Below are positions 26,031-35,147 of a stretch of DNA of 64,000 nucleotides, in pieces. The notes under the pieces are model-generated. The model did no database searches and was not told the origin of the DNA. It worked only from the letters and a program-made list of their open reading frames with translations. This DNA is from Peristeroidobacter agariperforans (lineage in GTDB: Bacteria; Pseudomonadota; Gammaproteobacteria; Steroidobacterales; Steroidobacteraceae), in contig NZ_RYFW01000001.1 in the NCBI RefSeq assembly GCF_004138335.1, positions 1,364,001 through 1,428,000 on the forward strand. The letters run 5' to 3'. Within the stretch, counting starts at the first letter, position 1. Every line of letters starts with the position of its first letter. The position numbers and the translations under genes are program-made.

Positions 26031-27380
26031 TCATGAACCGGCCGGTTGAGTTGCGAATTCCACCCGATTGTTCTGGGCGGCGATGCGATTCCACTCGCCG
26101 GCAGTGACGCGCACCAGCTGATCCGAGGTGGGATAGGGCACGGTCGGGCGGCGACCCTCGTGGGCGACCTCGACGGTCAGGCCGCCGTCCGGGCGCAGCG
26201 ACGAGAGCAGATTGGCGAAGGCCAGCGACTGGCGCTGGGCGCTCGGCAGGCTGTCCTCGAACGGATTGCCGACCAGATCGCAACGCTTCACCGGCAGGTC
26301 GTCGGTGGCCATGGAGTAGCCTTCGATGCCGTTGCCCGTGAGGCAGAACTCGCCGACGAAGGTGGCAATCTTCACCTTGCCTTTGAAGCCGTTCGCGCGC
26401 AGCTGGGCCAGCATGTCGCGCAGCCGCTCCAGCCGGGCGCCGGACAGCGGCGCCTCGCCATAAGGAACTGTCTCGGCAGTCACATTGTCGGGCTTGGCGG
26501 CGGGGGCCGCGACCAGCTCACCGGACTCGAGACGCTTTTGCAGCGTCGTCAGCTGCGCTTGCTGACCGTCGACGGTCGACTGCAGGCTCGTGACTGCGCC
26601 GCGCAGCGCCTTCGTGGTCTCGAGCTCTTTGGAATAGAACAGCGCCAGCACCAATGCTGGAATCAGAGCGATAGCCCCGACTCCAGCAGCGAGCGGCCAT
26701 CGGCTTTGACGCACGACGACAGTCTGCGTCTGCACGTCGGCCGGCTGCGACTGCTCGGGGGTGGCGGCCGCCGGAGTCTGCGCGGGCACCGTCGCGGGCC
26801 TGCCCTCGGGCGCGATGCGCCGGGCAAACGCCTCAAGACTGGCCAGCACGAAGCGCCGCATCTCCGCGCTTTGCTCCTTGAGCAGCGGCGCGACGGCATT
26901 GCGAATCATGCTTTCGACATCGCCACCGCTCGGACGGACCGGCTCCACCTGCACCGCGGCCGACCCTTCCTGGGCGACTGCGACCGGCGTCGGCCGGGGC
27001 TCGCGACGTTCCGGCAACAACCGCAGCTGGTACAGGACTCGCGACACGTCGGAGTGCTTCACCGTCTTCGGCAATACGCCAACCGCGCCGAGCGCGCGGG
27101 CCTGGCTGACGTACAACTCGCCTTCCTGCGAGGTGTACATGACGACGGGAATGGTTGCCGTGTCTGGATTGCCCTTGATGGCCTGGATCGCCTGGAAGCC
27201 GTCCATGCCGGGCATCAAGTGATCCATGAAGATCACGTCCGGCCGGGCCTGGCGCAGGAATTCCAGAGCGGCCTCGGCCGACTCGGAGGAATCCACTTCC
27301 AGCCCATAGCCTTCCAGCATGCGGCTCAATATGACGCGCGCGGAGCGCGAGTCGTCGACGATCAGGGCGCGCTTGCTCAT
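26031..27380 (-). CDS. Membrane-anchored response-regulator receiver with C-terminal extracytoplasmic domain
   Basis: A 449-residue protein of unusual layout. Residues 1-120 are a CheY-like receiver with acidic pocket (VDDSRS), phosphoacceptor Asp53 in IFMDHLMPGMDG, T83 and Lys105, so it looks phosphorylatable. A Pro/Ala-rich linker follows (~125-225), then one transmembrane helix (~228-249), a coiled coil (~251-287) and a C-terminal domain (~310-445) with two cysteines (C346, C367) that should lie in the periplasm. No HTH or enzymatic output domain is seen. A kinase gene is not adjacent. It could transmit a phosphorylation signal across the membrane to a periplasmic or envelope partner; that is inference. 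Confidence 0.8.
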   Translation of the reverse strand: MSKRALIVDDSRSARVILSRMLEGYGLEVDSSESAEAALEFLRQARPDVIFMDHLMPGMDGFQAIQAIKGNPDTATIPVVMYTSQEGELYVSQARALGAVGVLPKTVKHSDVSRVLYQLRLLPERREPRPTPVAVAQEGSAAVQVEPVRPSGGDVESMIRNAVAPLLKEQSAEMRRFVLASLEAFARRIAPEGRPATVPAQTPAAATPEQSQPADVQTQTVVVRQSRWPLAAGVGAIALIPALVLALFYSKELETTKALRGAVTSLQSTVDGQQAQLTTLQKRLESGELVAAPAAKPDNVTAETVPYGEAPLSGARLERLRDMLAQLRANGFKGKVKIATFVGEFCLTGNGIEGYSMATDDLPVKRCDLVGNPFEDSLPSAQRQSLAFANLLSSLRPDGGLTVEVAHEGRRPTVPYPTSDQLVRVTAGEWNRIAAQNNRVEFATQPAGS

Positions 27381-27551
27381 GGGGAAGCAGGGTGAGTAGT
27401 TAGTTCAAGGTGTGTAGGTTAAGCGTAGGGCGCGACAGCTCCAATAGGCTGGAAGCTTCTTAATGGCCGGTTGAGGAGTATGCTGAGCCTCGATCTGCGG
27501 TTAAGCGACACAAGACGGCCACAAATGCCGTGGTCGTGGAGGTGACACCTC

Positions 27552-29630
27552 ATGTCAATCCCAGGGGCAATCACAGGCGCCCATTCGACCTCGGACATTC
27601 GCAATATCGCGCTGGTCGGCCAGGCAGGTTCGGGTAAAACCCTCCTGACCGAAAGCCTGCTGGTCGAGGCTGGCGTGATCCGCAGCCGCGGTAGCCTTGA
27701 GCGCGGCACCACCGTTTGTGACTTCGACCCGCAGGAAAAGCAGTTGCGCCACTCGCTGGACGCGGCGCTGGTGCATCTCCCGGTATCCGACCGTCACGTC
27801 CAACTGTTCGATACACCGGGCTACCCGGATTTCGCCGGACGCGCACTGACGGTGCTGGAGGCGGTGGAGACCGCCGCGGTCGTGGTCAGCGCCGTGAACG
27901 GGGTCGAGCCGGTCACCCAGCGGATGATGGATTTCGCCCGCGACCGAGAGCTGTGCCGGCTGGTCATCATCAACAAGATCGACGCCAAGGATGCCCAGCC
28001 CGAAGCGGTGCTGGCGCAGCTGCGGGAACTGTTCGGGCGCGAGCTGCTGCCGTTGAACCTGCCCGCCCAGGGCGGCAGGTCGGTCGTGGACTGCTTCTTC
28101 GATCCGGGGCCCGACGCCATCCAGCCGCCAGATTTCTCATCGGTCGAGACCGCGCACACCGAGATCATCGACCAGGTGGTCGAGGTCGACGAGGACCTGA
28201 TGGCGCTGTATCTGGAACAGGGCGAAGAGTTGTCCCCGGAGCAGCTGCACGACCCTTTTGAGCGCGCCCTGCGCGAGGGCCATCTCGTGCCGGTCTGCTT
28301 CACCTCGGCCGAGACCGGCGTCGGCGTCAAAGAATTGCTGAATATCTTCGCGCGACTCATGCCCAATCCCCTGGAAGGCAATCCGCCGCCCTTTCTGCGC
28401 GGCGAGAATGGGCAGACCGAGCGAGTCAAGGTCAAGGCCGATCCCAGTCAGCACGTGGTCGCGCACGTTTTCAAAGTGAACATCGATCCATTCGTCGGCC
28501 GGCTCGGCATTTTTCGCGTTCATCAAGGCACGGTGCGATCGGGAGCGCAGCTGTTCATCGGCGACGCGCGCAAGCCTTTCAAGGTCGCGCATTTGTATCG
28601 GCTGCAGGGCAAGGACCATGTCGAGGTGCCGCAGGCCATTCCCGGCGACATCTGCGCCGTGCCGAAGGTCGAGGAGATGCATTTCGATGCGGTGCTCCAC
28701 GACTCGCACGACGAAGATCACTATCACCTCAAGTCCATTACCTTGCCGCCGGCGATGGCCGGTGTCGCCATCGAGCCGGAGCGTCGCGGCGAGGAACAAA
28801 AACTCTCTGACGCGTTGCATAAGCTCGTCGCCGAAGATCCGGGCGTGCGCATCGAGCATCAAGCCGGCATGAATGAGACCGTGCTGTATGGAATGGGCGA
28901 TCTGCACCTGCGTGTGCTGCTGGATCGCATGAAGGATCGCTACGGCGTCGGCTGCAAGACCAAGTCGCCGAGCATTCCTTATCGCGAGACCATCACGCGG
29001 CCGGCGGAAGGTCATCATCGTCACAAGAAGCAAACGGGCGGCGCGGGGCAGTTCGGCGAAGTGTATTTGCGCGTGGAGCCGCTGCCGCGCGGCGAGGGAT
29101 TCGAGTTCGTCGATGAAGTGGTCGGCGGCGTCATTCCGTCGCAATACATTCCCGCGGTGGAGAAAGGCATTCGCCAGGCCTTGAACGAAGGCGCGGTCGC
29201 CGGCTTCCCGCTACAGGACATCCGCGTGATCGTTCACGACGGCAAACATCATCCGGTGGATTCGAAGGAAGTAGCATTCATCGCTGCCGGTCGTCGTGCG
29301 TTTCTCAACGCGGTCGAGGAGGCGTCGCCGATCGTGCTCGAGCCGCTGGTGCGCATCGAAGTCACATCGCCCAGCGCGGCCACCGGAGATATCACTGGCG
29401 ATCTGGCGACTCGTCGCGGTCGAGTGAGTGGCAGCCAGGCGTTGGCGAACCAGCGCACCCGGATCAGTGCGCTGGTGCCGTTAGCAGAGATCAACGACTA
29501 TCAGTCGCGCATCAAATCGCTCACCGGCGGCGAAGGCGCGTACACCATGGAGCTGAGCCACTACGACCCGGTGCCGCCGCGTAAACAACAAGAGCTCGCG
29601 CAAGCGTTCAAACGCGAGGCGGAGAGCTGA
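27552..29630 (+). CDS. Elongation factor G-like translational GTPase (EF-G paralogue)
   Basis: A 692-residue GTPase with the EF-G domain order. The G1 loop is GQAGSGKTLL, G3 DTPGYPDFAG and G4 NKID; domains III-V follow (YGMGDLHLRVLLDRMKDRYGV, then TGGAGQFGEVYLRVEPL and GGVIPSQYIPAVEKGI). Compared with canonical FusA, the N-terminus has GSLERGTTVCDFDPQEKQLRHSLDAA, a hallmark of EF-G-like paralogues, and it stands alone rather than in the str operon (rpsL-rpsG-fusA-tuf). It probably assists translocation or recycling under special conditions. GGAGGTGA seven bases upstream fixes the ATG at 27552. Confidence 0.9.
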   Translation: MSIPGAITGAHSTSDIRNIALVGQAGSGKTLLTESLLVEAGVIRSRGSLERGTTVCDFDPQEKQLRHSLDAALVHLPVSDRHVQLFDTPGYPDFAGRALTVLEAVETAAVVVSAVNGVEPVTQRMMDFARDRELCRLVIINKIDAKDAQPEAVLAQLRELFGRELLPLNLPAQGGRSVVDCFFDPGPDAIQPPDFSSVETAHTEIIDQVVEVDEDLMALYLEQGEELSPEQLHDPFERALREGHLVPVCFTSAETGVGVKELLNIFARLMPNPLEGNPPPFLRGENGQTERVKVKADPSQHVVAHVFKVNIDPFVGRLGIFRVHQGTVRSGAQLFIGDARKPFKVAHLYRLQGKDHVEVPQAIPGDICAVPKVEEMHFDAVLHDSHDEDHYHLKSITLPPAMAGVAIEPERRGEEQKLSDALHKLVAEDPGVRIEHQAGMNETVLYGMGDLHLRVLLDRMKDRYGVGCKTKSPSIPYRETITRPAEGHHRHKKQTGGAGQFGEVYLRVEPLPRGEGFEFVDEVVGGVIPSQYIPAVEKGIRQALNEGAVAGFPLQDIRVIVHDGKHHPVDSKEVAFIAAGRRAFLNAVEEASPIVLEPLVRIEVTSPSAATGDITGDLATRRGRVSGSQALANQRTRISALVPLAEINDYQSRIKSLTGGEGAYTMELSHYDPVPPRKQQELAQAFKREAES

Positions 29631-29646
29631 GCCCTCCGCGCCCGGA

Positions 29647-30486
29647 TCAGCTCTTTCTAAATCGATACATTACTTGATCCGTCTTGTGACGGATTGCCGG
29701 GTCGAATACCGGCTTGGTGTGATCGTCCCCGGCGTTTGCAAACGCCTTGCTCTCGCTATCGAACGCCAGTCCCGCTGCTTCGAACTCACGCTTGATGATG
29801 GCCGGATCGATGCGATGAAGCGCGTCGACGCTCACGGCCGGATCCGCGCCGGCCACGGCGGCGTGATCCAACACGACGACGGTCGCGCCCGACTTCAACG
29901 CTGGAACCAGTTTGGCGAGCGACTGCGCCGGATCCGTGCTCGGCCACGAGCCGTCTTTCGCTTTCCAGTGCAGATCGTGATACGACATCACGAACAACGC
30001 CGCGTCGAGCGTATTCGGCTCGAACGGCGCCTCTTCGGGCGGCGTGGTGAGCTGCACGACGTTGGGCAAGCGATCGTCGCCGTAGCGTTGCTTGGGCTTC
30101 TCGCCCGAGAACTTGAGATAGGCGGGATTGTTATAAGCGATCACCTGGCCATTCGGACCGACGACGCGCGACAGCAGCTCGGTGTAGTAGCCGCCGGCAG
30201 CAAGGTAATCGACCACCTTCATGCCCGGCCGCACCTGGAGGAACATCAGCACTTCGCTCGGCCGGCGCCACGAGTCTTCATCCATATCGCCCGGCAGGCG
30301 CTCGATGTTGTCGATGGACGCGAAAATTGCAGCCTTGTCTTCGGCCGACAGCTCGGCGCTGGGCGCAGCTGCAGTTGCGGCCGGTGCGGCCTGCTCGGCG
30401 GGCGGTTGTTCGGGTGGCGGGGCTTTCTTGCAGCCCGCGACGGTCAGCAACGAAACGGAGATGGCCAGCAACAGTGCACGGCTCAT
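29647..30486 (-). CDS. Lipoprotein with class I SAM-methyltransferase-like domain
   Basis: A 279-residue protein with a type II signal peptide (lipobox VAGC, Cys19) and a Pro/Ala-rich linker, then a methyltransferase-like fold: MKVVDYLAAGGYYTELLSRVVGPNGQVIAYNNPAYL corresponds to motif I, and later DAALFVMSYHDLHW and GATVVVLDHAAVAG. It resembles the COG4798 group of predicted methyltransferases, which are often exported. A SAM-dependent enzyme in the periplasm would lack its cofactor, so its function is puzzling. GGAG precedes the ATG. Downstream of the DUF6279-type lipoprotein gene on the same strand (33 bp), so probably its operon partner. Confidence 0.75.
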   Translation of the reverse strand: MSRALLLAISVSLLTVAGCKKAPPPEQPPAEQAAPAATAAAPSAELSAEDKAAIFASIDNIERLPGDMDEDSWRRPSEVLMFLQVRPGMKVVDYLAAGGYYTELLSRVVGPNGQVIAYNNPAYLKFSGEKPKQRYGDDRLPNVVQLTTPPEEAPFEPNTLDAALFVMSYHDLHWKAKDGSWPSTDPAQSLAKLVPALKSGATVVVLDHAAVAGADPAVSVDALHRIDPAIIKREFEAAGLAFDSESKAFANAGDDHTKPVFDPAIRHKTDQVMYRFRKS

Positions 30487-30519
30487 GGGCGCTCCTTTGA
30501 GATATTTGCTGTTGGTGAA

Positions 30520-31398
30520 TCAGCTTTGTGTCATCGCCTCGAGCTGTTGTGCCAGCTGGTTCAGCTCGCGTTGCAAATGGCTGCGTTGCTCCGGCGTCAG
30601 CGATGCATCGATGGCGCCCAGCACCACGAGCGAGTGCTCGCGATTCTGCGCGGCCTTGGTCTGATAAGCGCGAGTCCACTGACTTTCGGGCGCACGCAAC
30701 AGCGCGAGAATACGCTCCTCGACTGAAGCCGGCGACTGGCCTGCGGTGAAACGTTCCTTGAGTGCGCCGAACATGGCTTTACGCCAGCGCGCCTGGCTCT
30801 CGAGCCAATCCGCGGTCGTGCTGTCGAACTGCTTGCTCTCCGCGGCGATCAGCAGTTGCTGTTGCTTGGTGATCGAGCCGGTCCAGCGCTTCAATTGTTT
30901 TTCGATGTCTTTGGCGCGCTTCTCGTGCCACTTGCCGTCCGCGAGTGCTTTGAGATCCTTCTCGTTGCGCTCACGGGATTTCTCGGTGAGGTTGTTTTCG
31001 AACTCGGTGAGTTGCTCGGGCGACAGGCTCATCAGCAGGCGAGCCGCCTCGGGCGTGGCTTGTTCGACGAGGCGTGCGCCGAACTCTTCCACCTGAGCTT
31101 CGATGCCCTGATAAGTCGATGCGTTGCCGGGACGCGCCGCTGTGCCGGCAAGGTCGCGCAAAAATTTCGCGTAGCGCGCCAGCTCCGAGCTGCGATGCCA
31201 TTGCAGCGTGCTCTCCAGCCAGGAGCGCAGATCGCTGCGTTGGTCGTCATCGAGCGAGACCAGGTCCTGGATGTACCAGGCGGCCAGCGCGTCCAGCCGG
31301 TTATAGAAGAAGTTGGTACATGCGCAGACGCCGAGCGTCACCGCAAGCATCAACAACAGTATTCGTGCACGAGCGGGAGACGCGGCGGTACGGGTCAT
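30520..31398 (-). CDS. DUF6279-like lipoprotein
   Basis: A 292-residue lipoprotein. The signal peptide ends in the lipobox VCAC, followed by NFFYNRLDALAAWYIQDLVSLDDDQRSDLRSWLESTLQWHRSSEL, the pattern of the DUF6279 family. The remainder is highly helical and charged (EFENNLTEKSRERNEKDLKALADGKWHEKRAKDIEKQ), likely a helical bundle facing the periplasm. Function unknown. The ATG at 31398 was chosen for the lipoprotein signal; an upstream open frame lacks one. Located 4 bp after the lacI stop codon on the same strand. Confidence 0.8.
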   Translation of the reverse strand: MTRTAASPARARILLLMLAVTLGVCACTNFFYNRLDALAAWYIQDLVSLDDDQRSDLRSWLESTLQWHRSSELARYAKFLRDLAGTAARPGNASTYQGIEAQVEEFGARLVEQATPEAARLLMSLSPEQLTEFENNLTEKSRERNEKDLKALADGKWHEKRAKDIEKQLKRWTGSITKQQQLLIAAESKQFDSTTADWLESQARWRKAMFGALKERFTAGQSPASVEERILALLRAPESQWTRAYQTKAAQNREHSLVVLGAIDASLTPEQRSHLQRELNQLAQQLEAMTQS

Positions 31399-31402
31399 CC
31401 TG

Positions 31403-32431
31403 TCATTTGTGAACGACGGCCGTCGAAGCGCGGCACACCAGACGATACCCCAATCGCATCGACTGTGGGGCCGTGCCTGTTTGTAGCATTTGCAGAAGCA
31501 GGTTGGTCGCGGTGTATGCCAGGTCGTACGTGGGCTGATGCACCGTCGTGAGCCGCGGCCAGACGGTTTTCGCAATGTAGGTGTCGTCGAATCCCGCCAC
31601 CGACAAACGTTCAGGAACGGTGAGACCCAGCTCGTGCGCGGCCATCAACACGCCGGCGGCCATGTCATCGTTACTCGCGAAGATGGCGGTCGGCGGATCC
31701 GGTTGGATGAGCAATTCCTTGGCGGCTTCCATGCCGGACTCGAACACGAAATAGCCCTGGCGCACGTAACGATCCCGAAACTCGATGCCGTGCGCGGCCA
31801 GCGCCGCCTTGTAGCCGACCAGCCGCTGACCGCTGGCGAAATGATCCGGATGACCGACGATGAAACCGATGCGGCGATGACCGAGGCCGATCAAATATTC
31901 GGTCATCTCGCGCGCGGCGCCGGCGTCGTCCATGTCCACGTACGGCGTTGGATGCGGGACGTCGTTCGGCGCTACTCGGACGAAGGGCAGGGCTCGTCGG
32001 TCGAGTGCGCGCATCAGATCCACCGATTCGCTCAACGGCGCGGTCACGATCAAGCCATCCAGATGCGTCTGGTCGACCAGGCCGAGCACATCGCGCTCCA
32101 TCTCTTCGCCGCGCCCGGTGACCTGGTGCATCAGCAGCTGGAAGCGGTCCTCGCGGCAACGAGCCATCGCGCCGTGTTGCACGTCGACGATGTAGTTGGC
32201 GCTGGGGTTTTCGTAGATCAGCCCGATCAGGAACGAGCGCCGGCCTGCCAGGCTGCGCGCCGACAGGCTCGGGTGGTAGTTGAGTTTCTTGACGATGGCG
32301 AGCACGCGCTGGCGAGTTTCCTCGCGCACGTTGGGCTCGTTGTTCAATACCCGCGAAACGGTCTTGATGGCGACGCCGGCTGCTTCGGCCACGTCCTGGA
32401 TCTTCGCCCGTCGGGGCGGTGCTTTGGTCAT
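31403..32431 (-). CDS. LacI family transcriptional regulator
   Basis: A 342-residue regulator. The N-terminal helix-turn-helix (KIQDVAEAAGVAIKTVSRVLNNE) and hinge (YHPSLSARSLAGRRS) are canonical, followed by a periplasmic-binding-protein-like ligand domain (IFASNDDMAAGVLMAAHELGLTVPERLSVAGFDDTYIAK). It should sense a sugar. It lies 23 bp downstream of the GH3 glycosidase gene on the same strand, and a LacI-type palindrome sits just upstream of that gene, so it probably represses its own operon in the absence of a beta-glucan-derived sugar. Confidence 0.92.
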   Translation of the reverse strand: MTKAPPRRAKIQDVAEAAGVAIKTVSRVLNNEPNVREETRQRVLAIVKKLNYHPSLSARSLAGRRSFLIGLIYENPSANYIVDVQHGAMARCREDRFQLLMHQVTGRGEEMERDVLGLVDQTHLDGLIVTAPLSESVDLMRALDRRALPFVRVAPNDVPHPTPYVDMDDAGAAREMTEYLIGLGHRRIGFIVGHPDHFASGQRLVGYKAALAAHGIEFRDRYVRQGYFVFESGMEAAKELLIQPDPPTAIFASNDDMAAGVLMAAHELGLTVPERLSVAGFDDTYIAKTVWPRLTTVHQPTYDLAYTATNLLLQMLQTGTAPQSMRLGYRLVCRASTAVVHK

Positions 32432-32454
32432 TGCGGACAACTTATAACAACTCT

Positions 32455-35025
32455 CTATTCGCAACCGGCCGTGTCGTTCAAGCCTGACTCCAGCCGCACA
32501 TTGGCAATGCCCAGCTCGAGCTTGCCGGCGCTGGTCAGCAGGAACGGCGCGGTGACATTGCGCAGGTCGGCGCCCTTGCCCTGGAAACAGTGCAACGGCA
32601 TTTTCAGCTGGCGCCACTCCCCTGCCGGCGCCTGTCGCAGCTGCGCATCGATGGGCAAGTCTCCACGACAACCCGGTCCGCATTCAATGCCAAGCGTGAC
32701 TTTGCCGGTCGGCGGCGTGTCCACGCGGTACTCGAAGGTCACCGACAGCTGGCCATTGGCCTCGCGCTGCAGGTCGATCGGGGCCTCGCCTTGCAGGGCC
32801 AGGGTGGCCGGGCCTTGGCCAGACCACTTCACCAGTCGGGCGTCTTCCTGCGCCGAGTGATCGAGGGCGCTCACGGTAAGCGTATCGTCTTGTGAATTGC
32901 CGCTTGCCGTGGCGAGGATCGTGCGGGCACCCGCACCGTTGCCGACCGCAAGGTGCCAGCCCGCCGACGGACGGCCAGCGGCGAAGTAGTTGTGCGTCGA
33001 TGTTTGGCCCGCGGGGCCGGTGGGGACTTCCTCGGACAGCGCCGGAACGTCGGCGGTGTCCTGATAGGTGAGGCCGTAACCGTAATCGAACAGCGGCGCT
33101 GCCGGCGCGCCCTCGCTGTTGAACTTCTGCGGCGTACGCGGCCACGCAAACGGCAGCTTGCCTTTGAAATCGTAGTTCACCGCGCCGTCTTTCTTCGTGA
33201 ACAGCACGTCCGCGATGCCGCCCCCTTCAGAGCCAGGCAGCCACGCGGCGACGAACGCATCCGACGCGTTTAAATAGGCGTTCACCCACATCGGGCGGCC
33301 GGACAGGAAAACCGCGACCACCGGGATCTGATCCGCGCGCAGTTTCTTCAGCAGCTCGAGATCTTTGGTGTCGCCTGGCTTGTACTGCAGCGTCGCGATG
33401 TCGCCCTGGAATTCGGCGTACGGATCTTCGCCGAACACGACGATGGCGACATCGGGCTTGCGCGTGTACTTGCCCTCGACGCTCAGGGCGGCCGATCCGC
33501 CGCCCGCAGTCACCGCCGAACGGATGCCGGCGAAAATGGACTCGGCCTTGGGGAAATGTTTGTTCGTGATGCCGGTGCCCTGCCAGGTCAGCGTCCAGCC
33601 GCCATTTTGTTTCGGCAGATTGTCCGCGCCGTCGCCGGCGACGAGCACTTTCATATTGGGCTTGAGCGGCAATACCTTGTTGGTGTTCTTCAGCAGCACC
33701 AGCGATTCGCGCACGGCTTGTCTCGCCACCGCGCGATGCTCCGGCGCGCCGAGCAGTTCGAACTTTCCACCCGGCGGGCGGCTCGACGGCCTGCCTGCTT
33801 CGAACAGACCCGCGCGCAGCTTCACGCGCAGAATGCGGCGAACAGCATCGTCGAGGCGCGCCATCGGAATTTCGCCGGACCGCACTTGCGCGAGCGTGTT
33901 GTCGTAAAGGCCTTTCCAGCTGTCCGGCGCCATGAACATATCGAGGCCGGCATTGACGGCCGCGGGGCAGCTCGTGACCGAGCAGCCTTCGACCTGGCCG
34001 TGCGCGTTCCAGTCGCCGACGATGAAGCCATCGAAGCCCAGGCGATCCTTGAGCACGTCGGTCAGCAGGCCGTGATGACCAGTGATCTTCTGGCCTTGCC
34101 AGCTGGAGAAAGACGCCATGACGACTTGCACGCCGGCGCCGATCGCGGCGACATAGCCAGGGCCGTGCAGGTCGCGCAGCTGTTCTTCGGTGATGCGGGC
34201 GTCGCCCTGATCGCGGCCTTCGAACGTTCCGCCATCGGCGAGGAAATGTTTGGCCGTCGCGATGACGTGATTGCCGCGCAGGAAATCCGGCTTGCCCGGA
34301 TCGCCTTGCAGGCCGAGCACGATCGCGTGCGCGTACTCACGAACCAGCGTGGGATTTTCCGAGTACGACTCGTAAGCCCGGCCCCAGCGCACGTCCTGCG
34401 CGACGGCGATCGTCGGTGCGAACGTCCACTCCTGGCCGGTGACGCGCAGCTCGGTCGCCGTGATCGCGCCGATCTTGCGCATCAAGTCGGCGTTGCGAGT
34501 TGCGCCCAGCGCAACATTGTGCGGGAACAACGTGGCGCCGATGATGTTGTTGTGGCCATGGACCGCATCGACGCCCCACATGATCGGAATGGCATGCTTG
34601 CCATCGCGCGTATCCATCGACGCTTCATAGAACGCGTCCGCCGCGGCAAGCCATACCTTCGCCGGCGCGAGATCGTCACCGCCCGGTGCGGAGTTGCCGC
34701 CATTCAAGACCGAGCCGAGTCGGTATTTGCGCACGTCTTCGGCAGTGACGCTGCCGACGTCGGCTTGGATGATCTGCCCGACCTTTTCTTCGACGCTCAG
34801 CGAGCTCATCAACTCATTCAGGCGCGGTTCGAGCGCAGTGTCATCCAATGCGGGCAGCGAAACTTGCGGCCAGATTTCCGGATGCACATTGGAGGCAGTA
34901 GTGATGCGACTGGGCTGAGTCTCGCCCGTCGTTTCTTCTTTCTTTGCGCACCCATAAAGAGTGCTCACGAGCAGTGCAGCCACTATGGCGCCGCGAAGTC
35001 CGGCGCGCGCGCGTGCCTCGATCAT
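32455..35025 (-). CDS. Glycoside hydrolase family 3 exo-beta-glucosidase/glucan glucohydrolase (lipoprotein)
   Basis: An 856-residue exported GH3 enzyme. The lipobox is LYGC (Cys near residue 22) after MIEARARAGLRGAIVAALLVS. The N-terminal (alpha/beta)8 barrel carries VHGHNNIIGATLFPHNVALGATRN and the nucleophile region GFDGFIVGDWNAHGQVEG; the second domain (AIVVFGEDPYAEFQGD, TKDLELLKKLRADQIPVVAVFLSGRPM) is also typical. A C-terminal beta-sandwich (~690-850) may bind carbohydrate. Close in layout to exo-1,3/1,4-beta-glucanases. The ATG at 35025 has GGGGG upstream. First gene of an operon with lacI; controlled by the operator at 35076-35089. Confidence 0.9.
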   Translation of the reverse strand: MIEARARAGLRGAIVAALLVSTLYGCAKKEETTGETQPSRITTASNVHPEIWPQVSLPALDDTALEPRLNELMSSLSVEEKVGQIIQADVGSVTAEDVRKYRLGSVLNGGNSAPGGDDLAPAKVWLAAADAFYEASMDTRDGKHAIPIMWGVDAVHGHNNIIGATLFPHNVALGATRNADLMRKIGAITATELRVTGQEWTFAPTIAVAQDVRWGRAYESYSENPTLVREYAHAIVLGLQGDPGKPDFLRGNHVIATAKHFLADGGTFEGRDQGDARITEEQLRDLHGPGYVAAIGAGVQVVMASFSSWQGQKITGHHGLLTDVLKDRLGFDGFIVGDWNAHGQVEGCSVTSCPAAVNAGLDMFMAPDSWKGLYDNTLAQVRSGEIPMARLDDAVRRILRVKLRAGLFEAGRPSSRPPGGKFELLGAPEHRAVARQAVRESLVLLKNTNKVLPLKPNMKVLVAGDGADNLPKQNGGWTLTWQGTGITNKHFPKAESIFAGIRSAVTAGGGSAALSVEGKYTRKPDVAIVVFGEDPYAEFQGDIATLQYKPGDTKDLELLKKLRADQIPVVAVFLSGRPMWVNAYLNASDAFVAAWLPGSEGGGIADVLFTKKDGAVNYDFKGKLPFAWPRTPQKFNSEGAPAAPLFDYGYGLTYQDTADVPALSEEVPTGPAGQTSTHNYFAAGRPSAGWHLAVGNGAGARTILATASGNSQDDTLTVSALDHSAQEDARLVKWSGQGPATLALQGEAPIDLQREANGQLSVTFEYRVDTPPTGKVTLGIECGPGCRGDLPIDAQLRQAPAGEWRQLKMPLHCFQGKGADLRNVTAPFLLTSAGKLELGIANVRLESGLNDTAGCE

Positions 35026-35075
35026 TGTCCGCCCCCGTTGGATCGCTGTTCTGGCCGGACAGAATTCCATAGCCG

Positions 35076-35089
35076 TGACAACGTTGTCA
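35076..35089. promoter_or_regulatory. LacI-type operator of the GH3-lacI operon
   Basis: TGACAACGTTGTCA is a perfect 14-bp palindrome with the central CG typical of LacI-family sites. It lies 50 bp upstream of the GH3 start and overlaps a minus-strand TTGACA (-35 like), so bound repressor would block the promoter. Confidence 0.75.
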
Positions 35090-35147
35090 ATTTGTCTGTG
35101 CAGGATTTCGGCCGCAGGCCTGCTTGGCGGGCCCGAGTGGCCTCGTC

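Noticed and set aside
26046-27395. A 449-codon open frame on the plus strand lying exactly opposite the receiver-TM protein.
   Set aside because: It is a high-GC mirror frame. Its product is Arg/His/Gln-rich without domain motifs, whereas the minus frame has an intact receiver domain.
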